DNA from: Caenorhabditis elegans
Taxonomy: Eukaryota; Nematoda; Chromadorea; Rhabditida; Rhabditidae
Length of the DNA: 64,000 bases
Reading direction: 5' to 3'
Assembly: GCF_000002985.6 (NCBI RefSeq)
Contig: NC_003284.9
Location: forward strand, 13,268,001-13,332,000
Below, in pieces: positions 17,267 through 27,163 of the stretch. Below the pieces are notes generated by a model. That model did not search any database, had not been told where the DNA came from, and saw only the letters and a program-made list of their open reading frames with translations. Each line of letters opens with the position of its first letter. Position 1 is the stretch's first letter. A program made the position numbers and the translations under genes.

Positions 17267-18630
17267 TCAGAACATAAGGACAAAAGGGAAGAAAATAGCT
17301 ATCATATGACGAACAATTCGCTTCCGTTCATCCACTCCATTTCCAGAATTATCCAAATTATCGTAATCGTCATCGTTTTCCACTTCATCATATGAATCAG
17401 CGTTATCGAAATTCTTTTCGTTTCCGCGTCTAGCCTTTGGGTTCCTTTGTGGCTTGGAGTCATCTTCATCGTCGAAAAAGTCATCTTCATCCTCATTGCG
17501 ACTACGACGATTGGTCATACGAGGCTTCTGCAAAAAAAGAAACATTACTATATTGAAAGGTTATATTGCTTTGTTAAACTTACACTTTCATCCTCTTCAT
17601 TATCCTCATTCTCATTGTCTGATTCATCTTCTTGAAAGTGTTCACGAGTTGAGTGAGATCTAGAGTTGTTGCTTCGACGACTTTTTTGTCGGGACTCCTT
17701 CTCCTCACGTTCCTCGTCTTCGTAGTCATTTTCCGGTTCTTCTTGGCGACCCTTTGGCGTTCCACGGCGGTAAGACTTCTTTTCTTCAGCACTATCCTCG
17801 TTGTCATCTTTCTTCCGACGGTACACAGGATCATCGCCAACCTCCGTGTCAGACTCTGCCAACTTCTTAGAATTTCTGTCAGATTTGCTATTGTAGCTTC
17901 CTGGAAGATTATTGATGGCGTCTGAAAGAGCTTTCAGATCGTTCGAAGCCAGCACATCTTCCATGGCATTCCTTCTGATTGGAGATCCTATGTAGTGAAT
18001 GGAAGGAGTAGCGAAAACTTCTTCGGGACCATCAACAGAATACTCATCATCATTCAAATTAAACAGTTGAATGCCGTCGTGGATGATGAGCGAATCAACA
18101 AAAGTTCCTTTTGAGATGAATAACAATTGCTCCTGCTCGAAGTTACTTGGAAGCTCAGAAGTCGCGAAAGTACATCGAAAGTCATTATTGCCAAGGGATT
18201 CAACTACTCCGGTGAGGTTCTGCAAATAAATTCCGAAATAATAACAGTGAAAAGATTTACAGTTATATATAGTTATACTTGATATCTAAAAAGGATATCT
18301 ACTGACCTGTTCGGTAACAAGGACAGTCCCTCCGAGCTCAGCGTGCGCACGTAGGCGTTGTCCCTGATGTGGAAGGCAGACCAAGTATTCAATGATCTCG
18401 TCTGGACGTCTATTAACTGCAAATGCTGCATAACCATTCATATCGGTAAAATTGCGAATGTAGAGGTGCAGATTGTGGTCAGTGTCAAATTGAAACAGCG
18501 AGTTGCATCCGGCGTTTGGACTGCAACCGTACGGCTCCCCGAAGCATGAGTTCTCTCTTGAACAGTCAATGCTGACAGCAGCAGAGACCATCATCGGCAG
18601 AGCCATGAGCAGGAAGCGATAAAAGGCCAT
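17267..18630 (-). CDS. Secreted DOMON-domain protein with charged tail, copy 1
   Basis: 406-aa protein from exons 18307-18630, 17584-18219 and 17267-17527 (minus), all phase 0. A signal peptide (LLMALPMMVSAA) precedes a domain opening DCSRENSCFGEPYGCSPNAGC, the cysteine pattern of FRRS1/Reeler-type DOMON domains, ending near residue 150. Residues about 195-390 are very rich in Asp, Glu, Arg and Ser, including TNRRSRNEDEDD. The last 12 residues (IAIFFPFVLMF) are hydrophobic, suggesting a GPI signal. FRRS1-type DOMON domains are thought to bind haem or sugars; ligand is not inferable here. The 5' UTR has an intron (18634-18825) ending 3 nt before the ATG. Tandem paralog at 21137-22626. Confidence 0.85.
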
Positions 18631-18882
18631 TACCTGAAAATCAGCAAAGTTTTAACTATATTACAATTTATCAAGATATATGGAAAAATATAGAAGGAAC
18701 ACACCACATTAGAAATAATAATAAACATTTTTCAATTTCGTATAATGTATATATTAATAAATTGAAACAAAAGAAAAATAAAACACCTCCACCACCACCA
18801 CGACAAGAGCGAGCACACCGCTCACCAACCTACACCAATAAAAATGGGGAGAATGACTGGAGGGCGACTGTCTGTTGCCGAC

Positions 18883-18943
18883 CAGTGGTTGTTTTGTTTG
18901 TGTCCACTTTTTTACCCCGCTACTGGGTGTAGATCAAAACATT
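18883..18943 (-). promoter_or_regulatory. Promoter elements shared by the DOMON paralogs, copy 1
   Basis: Two blocks, 18883-18905 and 18927-18943 (GTGTAGATCAAAACATT on the plus strand), recur upstream of the second DOMON gene at 22880-22902 and 22924-22940 in the same order and at similar spacing, while the sequence between them has diverged. They were either retained from the duplication or are under constraint. Confidence 0.45.
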
Positions 18944-18959
18944 TTCGCCAAGGAGAAGA

Positions 18960-19900
18960 AAGAGGAGAGACATAACCATCAGAGATATGTGACTAAATTG
19001 CCAAGTTTGCAGTTGGACGAGCTCAGAATACATTAACATTTGCCGCAGAAGCAACAAATCGGTTAAAATCTAATTGAAACAAGTACAATGTCGGTCAATA
19101 TTCAAAAAATAAAAATGAGCAAAAAATGCTAAAGGGGTGTATCAAAAAATGAAAAATTTGGGATCGACAAAAATGAGCCGAAGCGCTACAGGAGTGTAGC
19201 AAAAATAAAAAAAATATATGGAGCTTGTCAAGTTTGTTATTCTTGGTAGAAATTGAGAAAATAGTTTTGTCAAATTTCCCGAGTTTTTTGAGGATTTGTC
19301 GCACAGTCCAGACAGGCACAAAATACCTAATATAGTTGAGCATTGGCGAAAATCTTATACAGGAAACCAGTAGACAAAATCATTTAAAATAACGACTTTC
19401 AAATGTATTTTACTTATGTGTTTAGTTTTTAAATATGCCCATTTAAAATATTTCCAAAATTATCAAGGAATGGAGGACACATTTATAGTCATTCTCTTTG
19501 TTTGTATCAAATTTGAATTGTTAAAAATTGTTTGATGTTTTACTTGTTATTTTTGAAGAACTTACTTCAAGCTTTCATTCCGCCACCATATACTAACTAT
19601 AACTACTAACTATACCAATAAGCCACTCTTGTAAATTGTAATATCATTTCCTCATTCCCACCTGTTCCCCCTTGCATTCATATTCCGAATCCCATATTTT
19701 TTCTATTACTTATTCTATCACATACTGTTGAAATATCCAGTGAAAAATAAATAGATTTTGAACTTCTTTTGTAAATTGATAAAACATTATTCGAGTTATG
19801 AGACTATTCTATTTTGAATTGCAAATAAACGGATAACGATTATTAATGAATCTATTCAGGGAAAAACAATAATCATCTCAAGTAAATAAAGCGATTGGCT
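18960..19900. other. Intergenic DNA with short degenerate direct repeats
   Basis: At 19115-19210 two imperfect ~80-bp units each begin AAAATGAGC and contain GCTA..GGGGTGTA/GCTA..GGAGTGTAGC followed by A-rich DNA. No coding frame with splice support was found. Confidence 0.45.
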
Positions 19901-19905
19901 GATTC

Positions 19906-20805
19906 TTAATTGAAAAGTCTCATGCGTTCTCGAGCGGCTCTTGCTCTGTTCCATCTCGGCAGTTTGTGAAGAAGCTCTTTGTTGTCATTTGTAGTTGGAG
20001 GAGCATTCCCAGAGTTGGATGAAAACTCAAACTGTTCCAAACTGATGTCACGAAATTGCTGCAGAATCAGCTCATGATCAATCTGAAATAGTGCATTATT
20101 TTTAATGGTTTTCTTATTGATTTAATTTAGAAACATACCATGAAACGGTTGCCATGTTTCTTTTGATGTTTGGACTTGGTTCCGACTTTCCGAGTTTTGC
20201 GCTGGAATACAATACTCGAAGCGTCTGCCATCTCAGAGAGCACGCTTCTCTTATCAACAGCAACCTTGCGTGAGACGTGTGGCATAGCCATCGGCATAGC
20301 TTTTTCAGGCATCAATACCTTCTTATCCTGAAATAATTCAACAATAAATAATATCCGCTTAGGAAAATGTTATAGGTTTCCTATAACTTCCTTGTTCATT
20401 TAATTTAGAAACTAACCTTGGACCAGTCGTCATGTTTCTCAAAAGTTGAACACTTGTTCTTCTCATCAACAGCAACTTTTCCCAAAGCTCGAGGTTCCTG
20501 CTTTGACGCGGATCTTTCGAAATCCAACCTCGCAACCTCCTAAAATAATAAAACAATTAGATTAGATCTAAATGTGTTCGTCACTCTTTAGAATGAAAGA
20601 ATTAAACACATACCTCTGCAGTAAGAGGGATAGTGAACGTGGCTCTGTGCGAAAGTCCATACTGTTCACATACATCATCAGTGGTGGTGAATTCGAAAAC
20701 TCCTGGAGCCACTTGTTTGCACTCCAGCAAATGCAAAGGAAGCGAAACGGTTATCTCGGTTTCCTTGATTCCAAAAGCTTCCATTCTGGCAGCGCGGTCC
20801 CACAT
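19906..20805 (-). CDS. Unrecognised 226-aa protein
   Basis: Exons (minus) 20614-20805, 20417-20539, 20139-20327, 19906-20082 are all phase 0 with clean GT/AG sites and sum to 681 nt. The ATG is 10 nt downstream of an acceptor (TTTCAG), so the message is probably trans-spliced or has an upstream UTR exon. There is no signal peptide or membrane segment. The first 60 residues look like a compact beta-rich domain (ITVSLPLHLLEC, FEFTTTDDV). Exons 2 and 3 both carry KVAVD followed by K/R residues, hinting at an internal repeat; the C-terminus is basic (WNRARAARERMR). It lies between the two DOMON genes, 330 bp downstream of the second in the same orientation. Function unknown. Confidence 0.75.
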
Positions 20806-21136
20806 TATTACCCGTCTGAAAACAAAATTAAGAACTGTTGGCAGCAGTTTAGAAAACCAGAAATATGATTTCGAAGGAAACAATCAGATAAAGTTCAAAA
20901 CAACCGAGAATATGATAAAAACCGTATGTGTATTGTTAATTTGAGCAATTTGCAAAAAAAAATTAAGAATGCAAAAAAAGTGGTATCTAAGATTCAAGCA
21001 AGGCATGCAAAATGGATAAGAAACTAGGTGTGTTAGCAGTGTAAATGGTGAGTAATTGGGGTGATAGTGAGGTGGGGAGAGTGATACATTATACATTTTC
21101 TAAAATTTGATATTGGTACTTAAGACATGTTAGTAC
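20806..21136. other. Intergenic DNA, nothing recognised
   Basis: 331-bp spacer between the second DOMON gene and the 226-aa gene. The short spacing and shared strand leave an operon possible, but no SL2-type signal could be recognised. Confidence 0.5.
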
Positions 21137-22626
21137 TTAAAACATGAAAACCAAAATGAGAGCAATTGCAACAAGATCACAAACAATGTGCTTCCTTTTA
21201 TCCAATCTACTTCCAGAATTGTCCAGGTCAGACCAGTCCTCATCGTTTTCCTCTGTATCAAACAACTCATCCTCATCGGAATCCTTCTTGTTTTTCCGCC
21301 CTCTCTGTGTCTTCCGTGGCTTGGACTCATCTTCATCATCGATGCGACTACGACGGTTAGTTTTACGAGGCTTCTGGAAAAAGGAAGTTATATTTCATAG
21401 ATTTCTCATAGGTTATGAAACTTACAAAACTATTGTCTTCCTCATAATCCTCATCATCCTCATAATCATCTTCCTCTCGGTTTCTATGAGCTGAGCGACC
21501 TCCATAAGGTTTTCTGCGGGGTTTGAAGTTATCTTCATCGTCGAGAATGTCATCATCATCGTTGCGACTGCGACGGTTGGTTTTACGAGTCTTCTGAAAA
21601 ATAAACATTTTTTATCAATTCCTTGCTTGTTGTTAAACTTACACTTTCCTCCTCTTCATAATCCTCATTCTCATCGTCCGATTCACCTTCCTCACGATGC
21701 TTACGAGTTGAGCGACCTCTAGCGTTGTTGCTGTGACGACGTCTTGGCCGGGACTCCATCTCCTCACGATCTTCGTCCTCGTACTCGTATTCCGGGTATT
21801 GGCGGCGGCGCGAGTGAGAATCGCGAGTTTTCGATCCAGATTGAGCCAACGTCTCTAGATCTCTGTCTGTCTTGCTCTTGGGGCTCTTGGGCAAGTTACT
21901 GATCGCTTCTGAAAGTGAGTCCTTTTCATCTGAAGTCAGCACGTCTTCCATGGAACTCCCTCCGACTTGAGAACCAATGTGATAAATCGATGGAGTCAAT
22001 GGAACTTCAGCAGAAACAATATCAAATTGAGCATCGTCCTCCAAATTGAACAGTTGAATGCCGTCGTGGACGAAGAACGATTCAACAAAAGTTCCCTTTG
22101 ACACAAAGAATAATTGCTCTTGTTGGAACTTGGTTGGGAGTTCGGAAGCCGGGAAAGTACAACGAAAGTCAGTTTTGCCAAGATATTCCACATCACCAGA
22201 GATTCTCTGAAAATAAAATTATTGGTGACACAAAATCAATAAAGAACATTCAGAGAATTGTTTCTCAAACTCGGCTGATCTGCAGTAATCTCTACTAACC
22301 TTTTCGGAAATAAGCACTCTTCCTCCGAAGTCGGCATGAGCGCGAAGAAGTTGTCGTTGGTATGGAAGAATCACAAAGTATTCAATCGTCTCGTCTGAAC
22401 TTCTGTTGACTGCAAATGCTGCGTAGCCACTCATATCGGTGAAATTGCGGATGTAGAAATGCAGATTGTGGTCAGTGTCGAAGTGGAAGAGCGAGTTGCA
22501 TCCGGCGTTTGGACTGCAACCGTACGGCTCCCCGAAGCATGAGTTCTCTCTTGAACAGTCAATGCTGACAGCAGCAGAGACCAACATCGGCAGAGCCATG
22601 AGCAGGAAGCGATGAAAGGCCATCAT
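21137..22626 (-). CDS. Secreted DOMON-domain protein with charged tail, copy 2
   Basis: 431-aa paralog of the gene at 17267-18630. Exons (minus): 22300-22626, 21643-22206, 21426-21593, 21137-21373, all phase 0. The signal peptide and first 60 residues (DCSRENSCFGEPYGCSP) are nearly identical to copy 1. This copy has one more exon: exons 3 and 4 both start AAG-CCT/ACT-CGT and encode KPRKTNRRSR/KTRKTNRRSR followed by an acidic run, so one arose by exon duplication. The tail ends in a hydrophobic segment (LVAIALILVFMF), again GPI-signal-like. Its 5' UTR intron is 22630-22822 with the same splice sequences as copy 1. Confidence 0.85.
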
Positions 22627-22879
22627 TACCTGAAAATCACATTGGAACTGTTTTATAATTTATGAAAATCTTAGAAATAATAAGGAATAAACATTGACAA
22701 CACCAAAGGAAAAATGAACAATGTGTTTCAAATTCGAATTATAAAAATAAAATTAAAAAACTTGAAAAAAATGTAGAAAATAAAAAAAAATCAAATGGTT
22801 GAAATGGAAGAATACCACTCACCAACCTGCACCAAGAAAAAGAGTGAGACTGACCGGCGAGCGGTCGTCTCTGCCAAGC

Positions 22880-22940
22880 CAGTGGTTGTTTTGTTGGTGT
22901 CCTCATGTTCGTCCCGCTCGCGCGTGTAGATCAAAACATT
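22880..22940 (-). promoter_or_regulatory. Promoter elements shared by the DOMON paralogs, copy 2
   Basis: Blocks 22880-22902 and 22924-22940 match those upstream of copy 1 (18883-18905, 18927-18943). Confidence 0.45.
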
Positions 22941-22949
22941 TGGGTCGAA

Positions 22950-23800
22950 AATAACAAAAGGGAGACATAGGAACCAAAGGTGCGCGAAGAATTCGCCAAA
23001 TTTGGCGTTAGATTAACTCTGTGAATGGTGAAATTTGCAGCTAATACAAAAAAAAACAGCCCTATATTGTGAGAATTGGAAATTTTAATCTTTTACAAGT
23101 TTAAAACAGTTTCTTCGACTACACTTCTTCTCACTCTTCACAACATGTTTTTTTATTATGTTTGGAAGATATATGTCTGCATCAAATTCGCGATTTAAGT
23201 TCAGGTTTTTTAAAGTTTTTCGAAATTGGTTCAAGATGTCCGAAAATTTTTACTATTTAGGCAATTATTCTTGCGTTTTTCATCTTCAGTAGTTTTAGAT
23301 CAGGGCTGTCACGAAAAAAAAGTTTCAGCAAAAACATCTTCTCTTTTTGTGTGTCATGTACAATTCCTGTCGATAGGAATTAAAATTTCCTTACCTATTA
23401 CTGAAAAATAGACGTTGACCAGATGAATATCTTAGACGATGCCTTCCCTCTAAACGCTATAAAAATTCTTGGAAAATTTTTGAGATGAATTTTTGGTTTT
23501 TTTTTGTGATTTTTTAATTTTACTTTTAGCTTTTTTGTTTTTTTTATAAAAAAAAGAGAGGTCTGGAGTGTGCGTTCTTTTCAATTTGGGCTAAAGGGTG
23601 TACATACTTTTTTCCGCTTGGGATAACACTGTTGTTGAACTGTTTCTAAATGTGTTGGTTCTGTCATTTTATAATCAAAAAGTCAAAAAACGTTGCTTTC
23701 TCATGACAAAAAATGAACTAATTACTTCTACATGGATACATTGTAATTTTTGACTTTACATTTTGCGCAATTTTCAGTTCATTATTTTTACCTACATTCT
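22950..23800. other. Intergenic DNA, nothing recognised
   Basis: AT-rich spacer between the divergently arranged DOMON copy 2 and the first chemoreceptor gene. No gene or clear repeat seen. Confidence 0.6.
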
Positions 23801-23805
23801 ATTTA

Positions 23806-24984
23806 ATGATTTCGGCGGAAGACTATATTTTTCTGAGTTCTATTTTTTATCCTGTATCTTCCACGCTAGCGGTGTCTGTGCAATTTTTTTTATTATACCT
23901 GATTGTCAAGCACTCCCCTAAACACTTGAATTTTCTTCGAGCCACTTTAGCTCTAACATCTGTTTTTCAAATTATTCTTATAATCGTAACGTATTTTACA
24001 CAAGTTCGGTATCAGACTACTAAAACTCCAATCGAGATTTGGACTTATGGCTACTGCAGATTTTTTGAGCCATGGATATGCAATTGCTTTTACCAAATTA
24101 TGCAGGTTAGGCTTGAACAGAAGAACATTAAAAAAAAAAAATTAAAAAAAAAATTTTTTTAACCGAAAATGTATATTTAGTTGAGCGTGTTGGCAAGTCA
24201 TCTTACAATTTACGGAACTTTTTTCCTCAAGTACAGAATGGTCACAAAACTACAGATGAGCCAAGTTGAAATTATGAAAACGTATGTTGTGTTCTATTTT
24301 CCTCTCATTTTATCCACAGTGAGTTTTGTTGAAAAATTGACATGTTAAAAAAAGATATTGTAAGATATTTGTCGTAATCATTTTCAAAACTCAAGTGTGG
24401 ACGGTACAAGCGGAAGAAGAACTCCGCGTTGTGAACATTGATGGGAACAATAGTAGAATGTATCTAATCTTTGCAATCTTGAACTACTCACACTGGCCAA
24501 ATACGTCAAATCTCGTGATTTACGGTGCATGCTTATTGGCTTCTCCCGTCATTTGCTTTTTCTACAGGAAGTGAGTTTTGTAGAAAGTATGATATTCGAA
24601 TTGTTAGATTATCTTAGGAATACTCTGAAACATATCAAAAACCAAGCTGGAAATATGTCTATTGCTTGTCAGGAACAGTACAGAAGCTTCATATTGGTAT
24701 CAGAACAGTTATTGCAGATATTTCTCATTTAATTCAAGTTTCAGGGTCTCACTATTCAATGCATTCTTCCTTGCGTTATTTTTATTCCACTAGAATTTTT
24801 GTATTACTACTGTATCATCACCAAAAACGAGCTTTTGTTTGTGGAGTTCTTTTTTCCAGTTATAGTTGAACTACCGGCCATGATTGACCCTTTTATATCA
24901 ATTTATTTTGTGACACCATACAGAAAGTTGATTATCAAATGGGTGCGAAAAAGAAAAACTCTGCATAGAACTGATACTTTCTAA
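23806..24984 (+). CDS. SRD-like seven-transmembrane chemoreceptor A
   Basis: 320-aa receptor. Exons: 23806-24105, 24181-24318, 24365-24570, 24618-24696, 24745-24984. It shows the SRD-type signatures KHSPK after TM1, YGYCRFFEPW before TM3, GLTIQC at the start of TM6 and PYRKL after TM7. Exon sizes 300/138/206/79/240 match receptors B and the pseudogene C, confirming the junctions. It is the only member of the cluster on the plus strand. A role as a sensory-neuron GPCR for small molecules is known for the class; the ligand is not inferable. Confidence 0.87.
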
Positions 24985-25191
24985 TGCAATTTTTTATTAT
25001 GATTGAACACATATAAATTTTTATAGATTTTGCATGTGTTTTTACCTTGAATTGAGATGTTTGATAAAAACAATACGTTTTAAAACGTTTTAATATGTAC
25101 AGTTCAAAAGCTGTGCAAATAAAATTTCGACTGCATAACTGTTTTGGGAAGCTACATCTTTTGAAAATAACGACCAGCTTATTACATATCT

Positions 25192-25263
25192 GCCTCATTG
25201 GCTCAGTGGCAGAGCGTCTGTCTAGTAAACAGAAGGTCGCTGGTTCGATTCCAGCATGAGGCA
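25192..25263 (+). tRNA. tRNA-Thr (AGT)
   Basis: 72-nt cloverleaf identical to the gene at 15637-15708 but on the opposite strand. Acceptor GCCTCAT/ATGAGGC, anticodon AGT, discriminator A, followed within 10 nt by a T-run terminator. Confidence 0.95.
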
Positions 25264-25414
25264 CCGAAGTTTTTTTGTCGGACTCATTATTCTTAATTAA
25301 ATCTATATTGCTGTTATTTTTCTATTTTTAATAAACCTTAAAAGTTTATTTGAATTGCACTAACGCTCTTCATCTTTTATTGAATTAAACTTTTGCATTG
25401 ATTCAAATTTATTA

Positions 25415-26769
25415 TTATCTCGTAAACGCATTTGTAGTTCTTGTCTCCTCTCGTTCTTTTTTCACCCATCTCATCAATTTTCTTCTGAACGGAGTTACGA
25501 AATAAATTGAAATAATCGGATCCACCAATGTTGGCAACGCTGGAATCAAAACCAGAAAAAACTCCAAGAACAAGATTTCCTCCCCAGTTAATAAGCAGTA
25601 GTAGTAAAGGGTGTAAATTGGAATGTAGAATACATAGGGAAGCACGCACTGAATGGTGAGACCCTGGAAGATAACTACAATGTATGAAAGCTGATGACAG
25701 TCTTACCATAACAAAACTTTTGTAAAGTTGTTGTCGAGGAGCCGACATGTTTTCCATTTGATGGTAGATTTGACGTAGGGTTCTTCTGCAATTTGACGAT
25801 GTTATGCTTTGTTTATTTACGTTTCCAAAACTGCGAAAATGGAAAAAATAACCATTTGTAATTTAAAACAACTGCTACTCCTTCTCCTATTTGGTAGTAC
25901 TTTGTCGGTTTACTTTTGTGATACTTAACACTTCAGTAATATTTTCATCAACCTTCCAAATCTCAGATTCTAAGAGCTCCTCATTAATCTTAAAAGACTC
26001 ACTTTCTCCAGTGAAAACTCAACACAGGAACAACAAAAATACAAAAACTTGTAATAATAAGATTGAGAGTGTTTGGCCACTTGGAAAAACTCAAAAATGC
26101 AAAAACGAGGTATTCGTCTTCATTGTTCAAAAATAAGTTCACAAGACGAAGTTGCTCTTGAGCCTCCCACGAAAAGGTTTGCGTTTTGACGATAATGATA
26201 ACAAGGATCTGAAACGAATCTCTTTAAACTTTATTAGAGATTAAATAATTATCCTACGAAAGATAGGCAAAATGGGCAGTAAAACGTGAAATATGTTTTC
26301 AGAATTTCAAACTTGCTCATTTGAACACCCTTCACCATTCTGTACTTGAGAAAGAAAGTCCCATAAATTGTAAGTCCACTTGCAAGAGCAGTCAACTGAA
26401 AATCAAAACCATTTTCTATGATACCATTTCTATGATACCATTCTATGATTCTACAATATTTCATATCTGTACCTGTTCTGCTTGATAAAAACAGTAGCAA
26501 ATCCATGGCTCAAAATGTTTGCAAAGCCCATAACTCCACATCTCAATTGGCTTTTTGGTTGTTATAAACCGAATTTGTGTGAAGAACGAAGAAAACGCGA
26601 GCACTATTTGAAAGATGCATGTCAACCCAAGAATTATTCGAAGCATATGGATGCTTTTCGGAGAATGCTTCACAATCAAGAATAGTAAAAATAATTGAGC
26701 AATCAACGTAAAGAAAAAGAAAATAGGGTAGATTCCAAACAACAGCGATCGGTACTCTGCTGCTATCAT
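25415..26769 (-). CDS. SRD-like seven-transmembrane chemoreceptor B
   Basis: 322-aa receptor. Exons (minus): 26473-26769, 26258-26395, 26003-26208, 25707-25785, 25415-25663. KHSPK, YGLCKHFEPW, SKWPNT before TM5, GLTIQC and TPFRRKL are present. Exons 2, 3 and 4 (138, 206, 79 nt) are the same length as in A, so intron positions are conserved although A is on the other strand. No lesion seen, so presumed functional. Confidence 0.87.
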
Positions 26770-27163
26770 TTTTGAAGAAACAAGAAAAATTACTAGTACT
26801 TTATCCTTTTACCAAAGGGCGTGTAGTTTCTGCAGATTTTGTCGTCATACGTGACATGAGTTACAAACAAGAATTATTGAAGTGAGAGTAACATGTAACC
26901 GAAATCTAAGAAATATTTTCACTAATGAGGACATCAGCAATGCGAACAGCGGAAAACTTGTGTTTTGAATTCCTAAATGAAAAGTATTATCAGGTAGAGT
27001 AACCATGTATAAATCATTGTCATTAGCTGAAACGTTAAGTCATGTTGTGCTTATGCCTATTAGGTGGGTAGAGATGGGTCGGGTCGCGCAATTTCTAAAA
27101 TTATTATAAAAACAAAAAATTAGCTTCAAAATGGACGGCTTTATCATAGAAACAAAAGCAAAG
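26770..27163. other. Intergenic DNA, nothing recognised
   Basis: Upstream region of receptor B and 3' flank of the pseudogene C. No gene or repeat recognised. Confidence 0.6.

Noticed and set aside
17653-17925. 90-codon plus-strand frame with hydrophobic residues
   Set aside because: Antisense of the charged repeat tail of the first DOMON gene.
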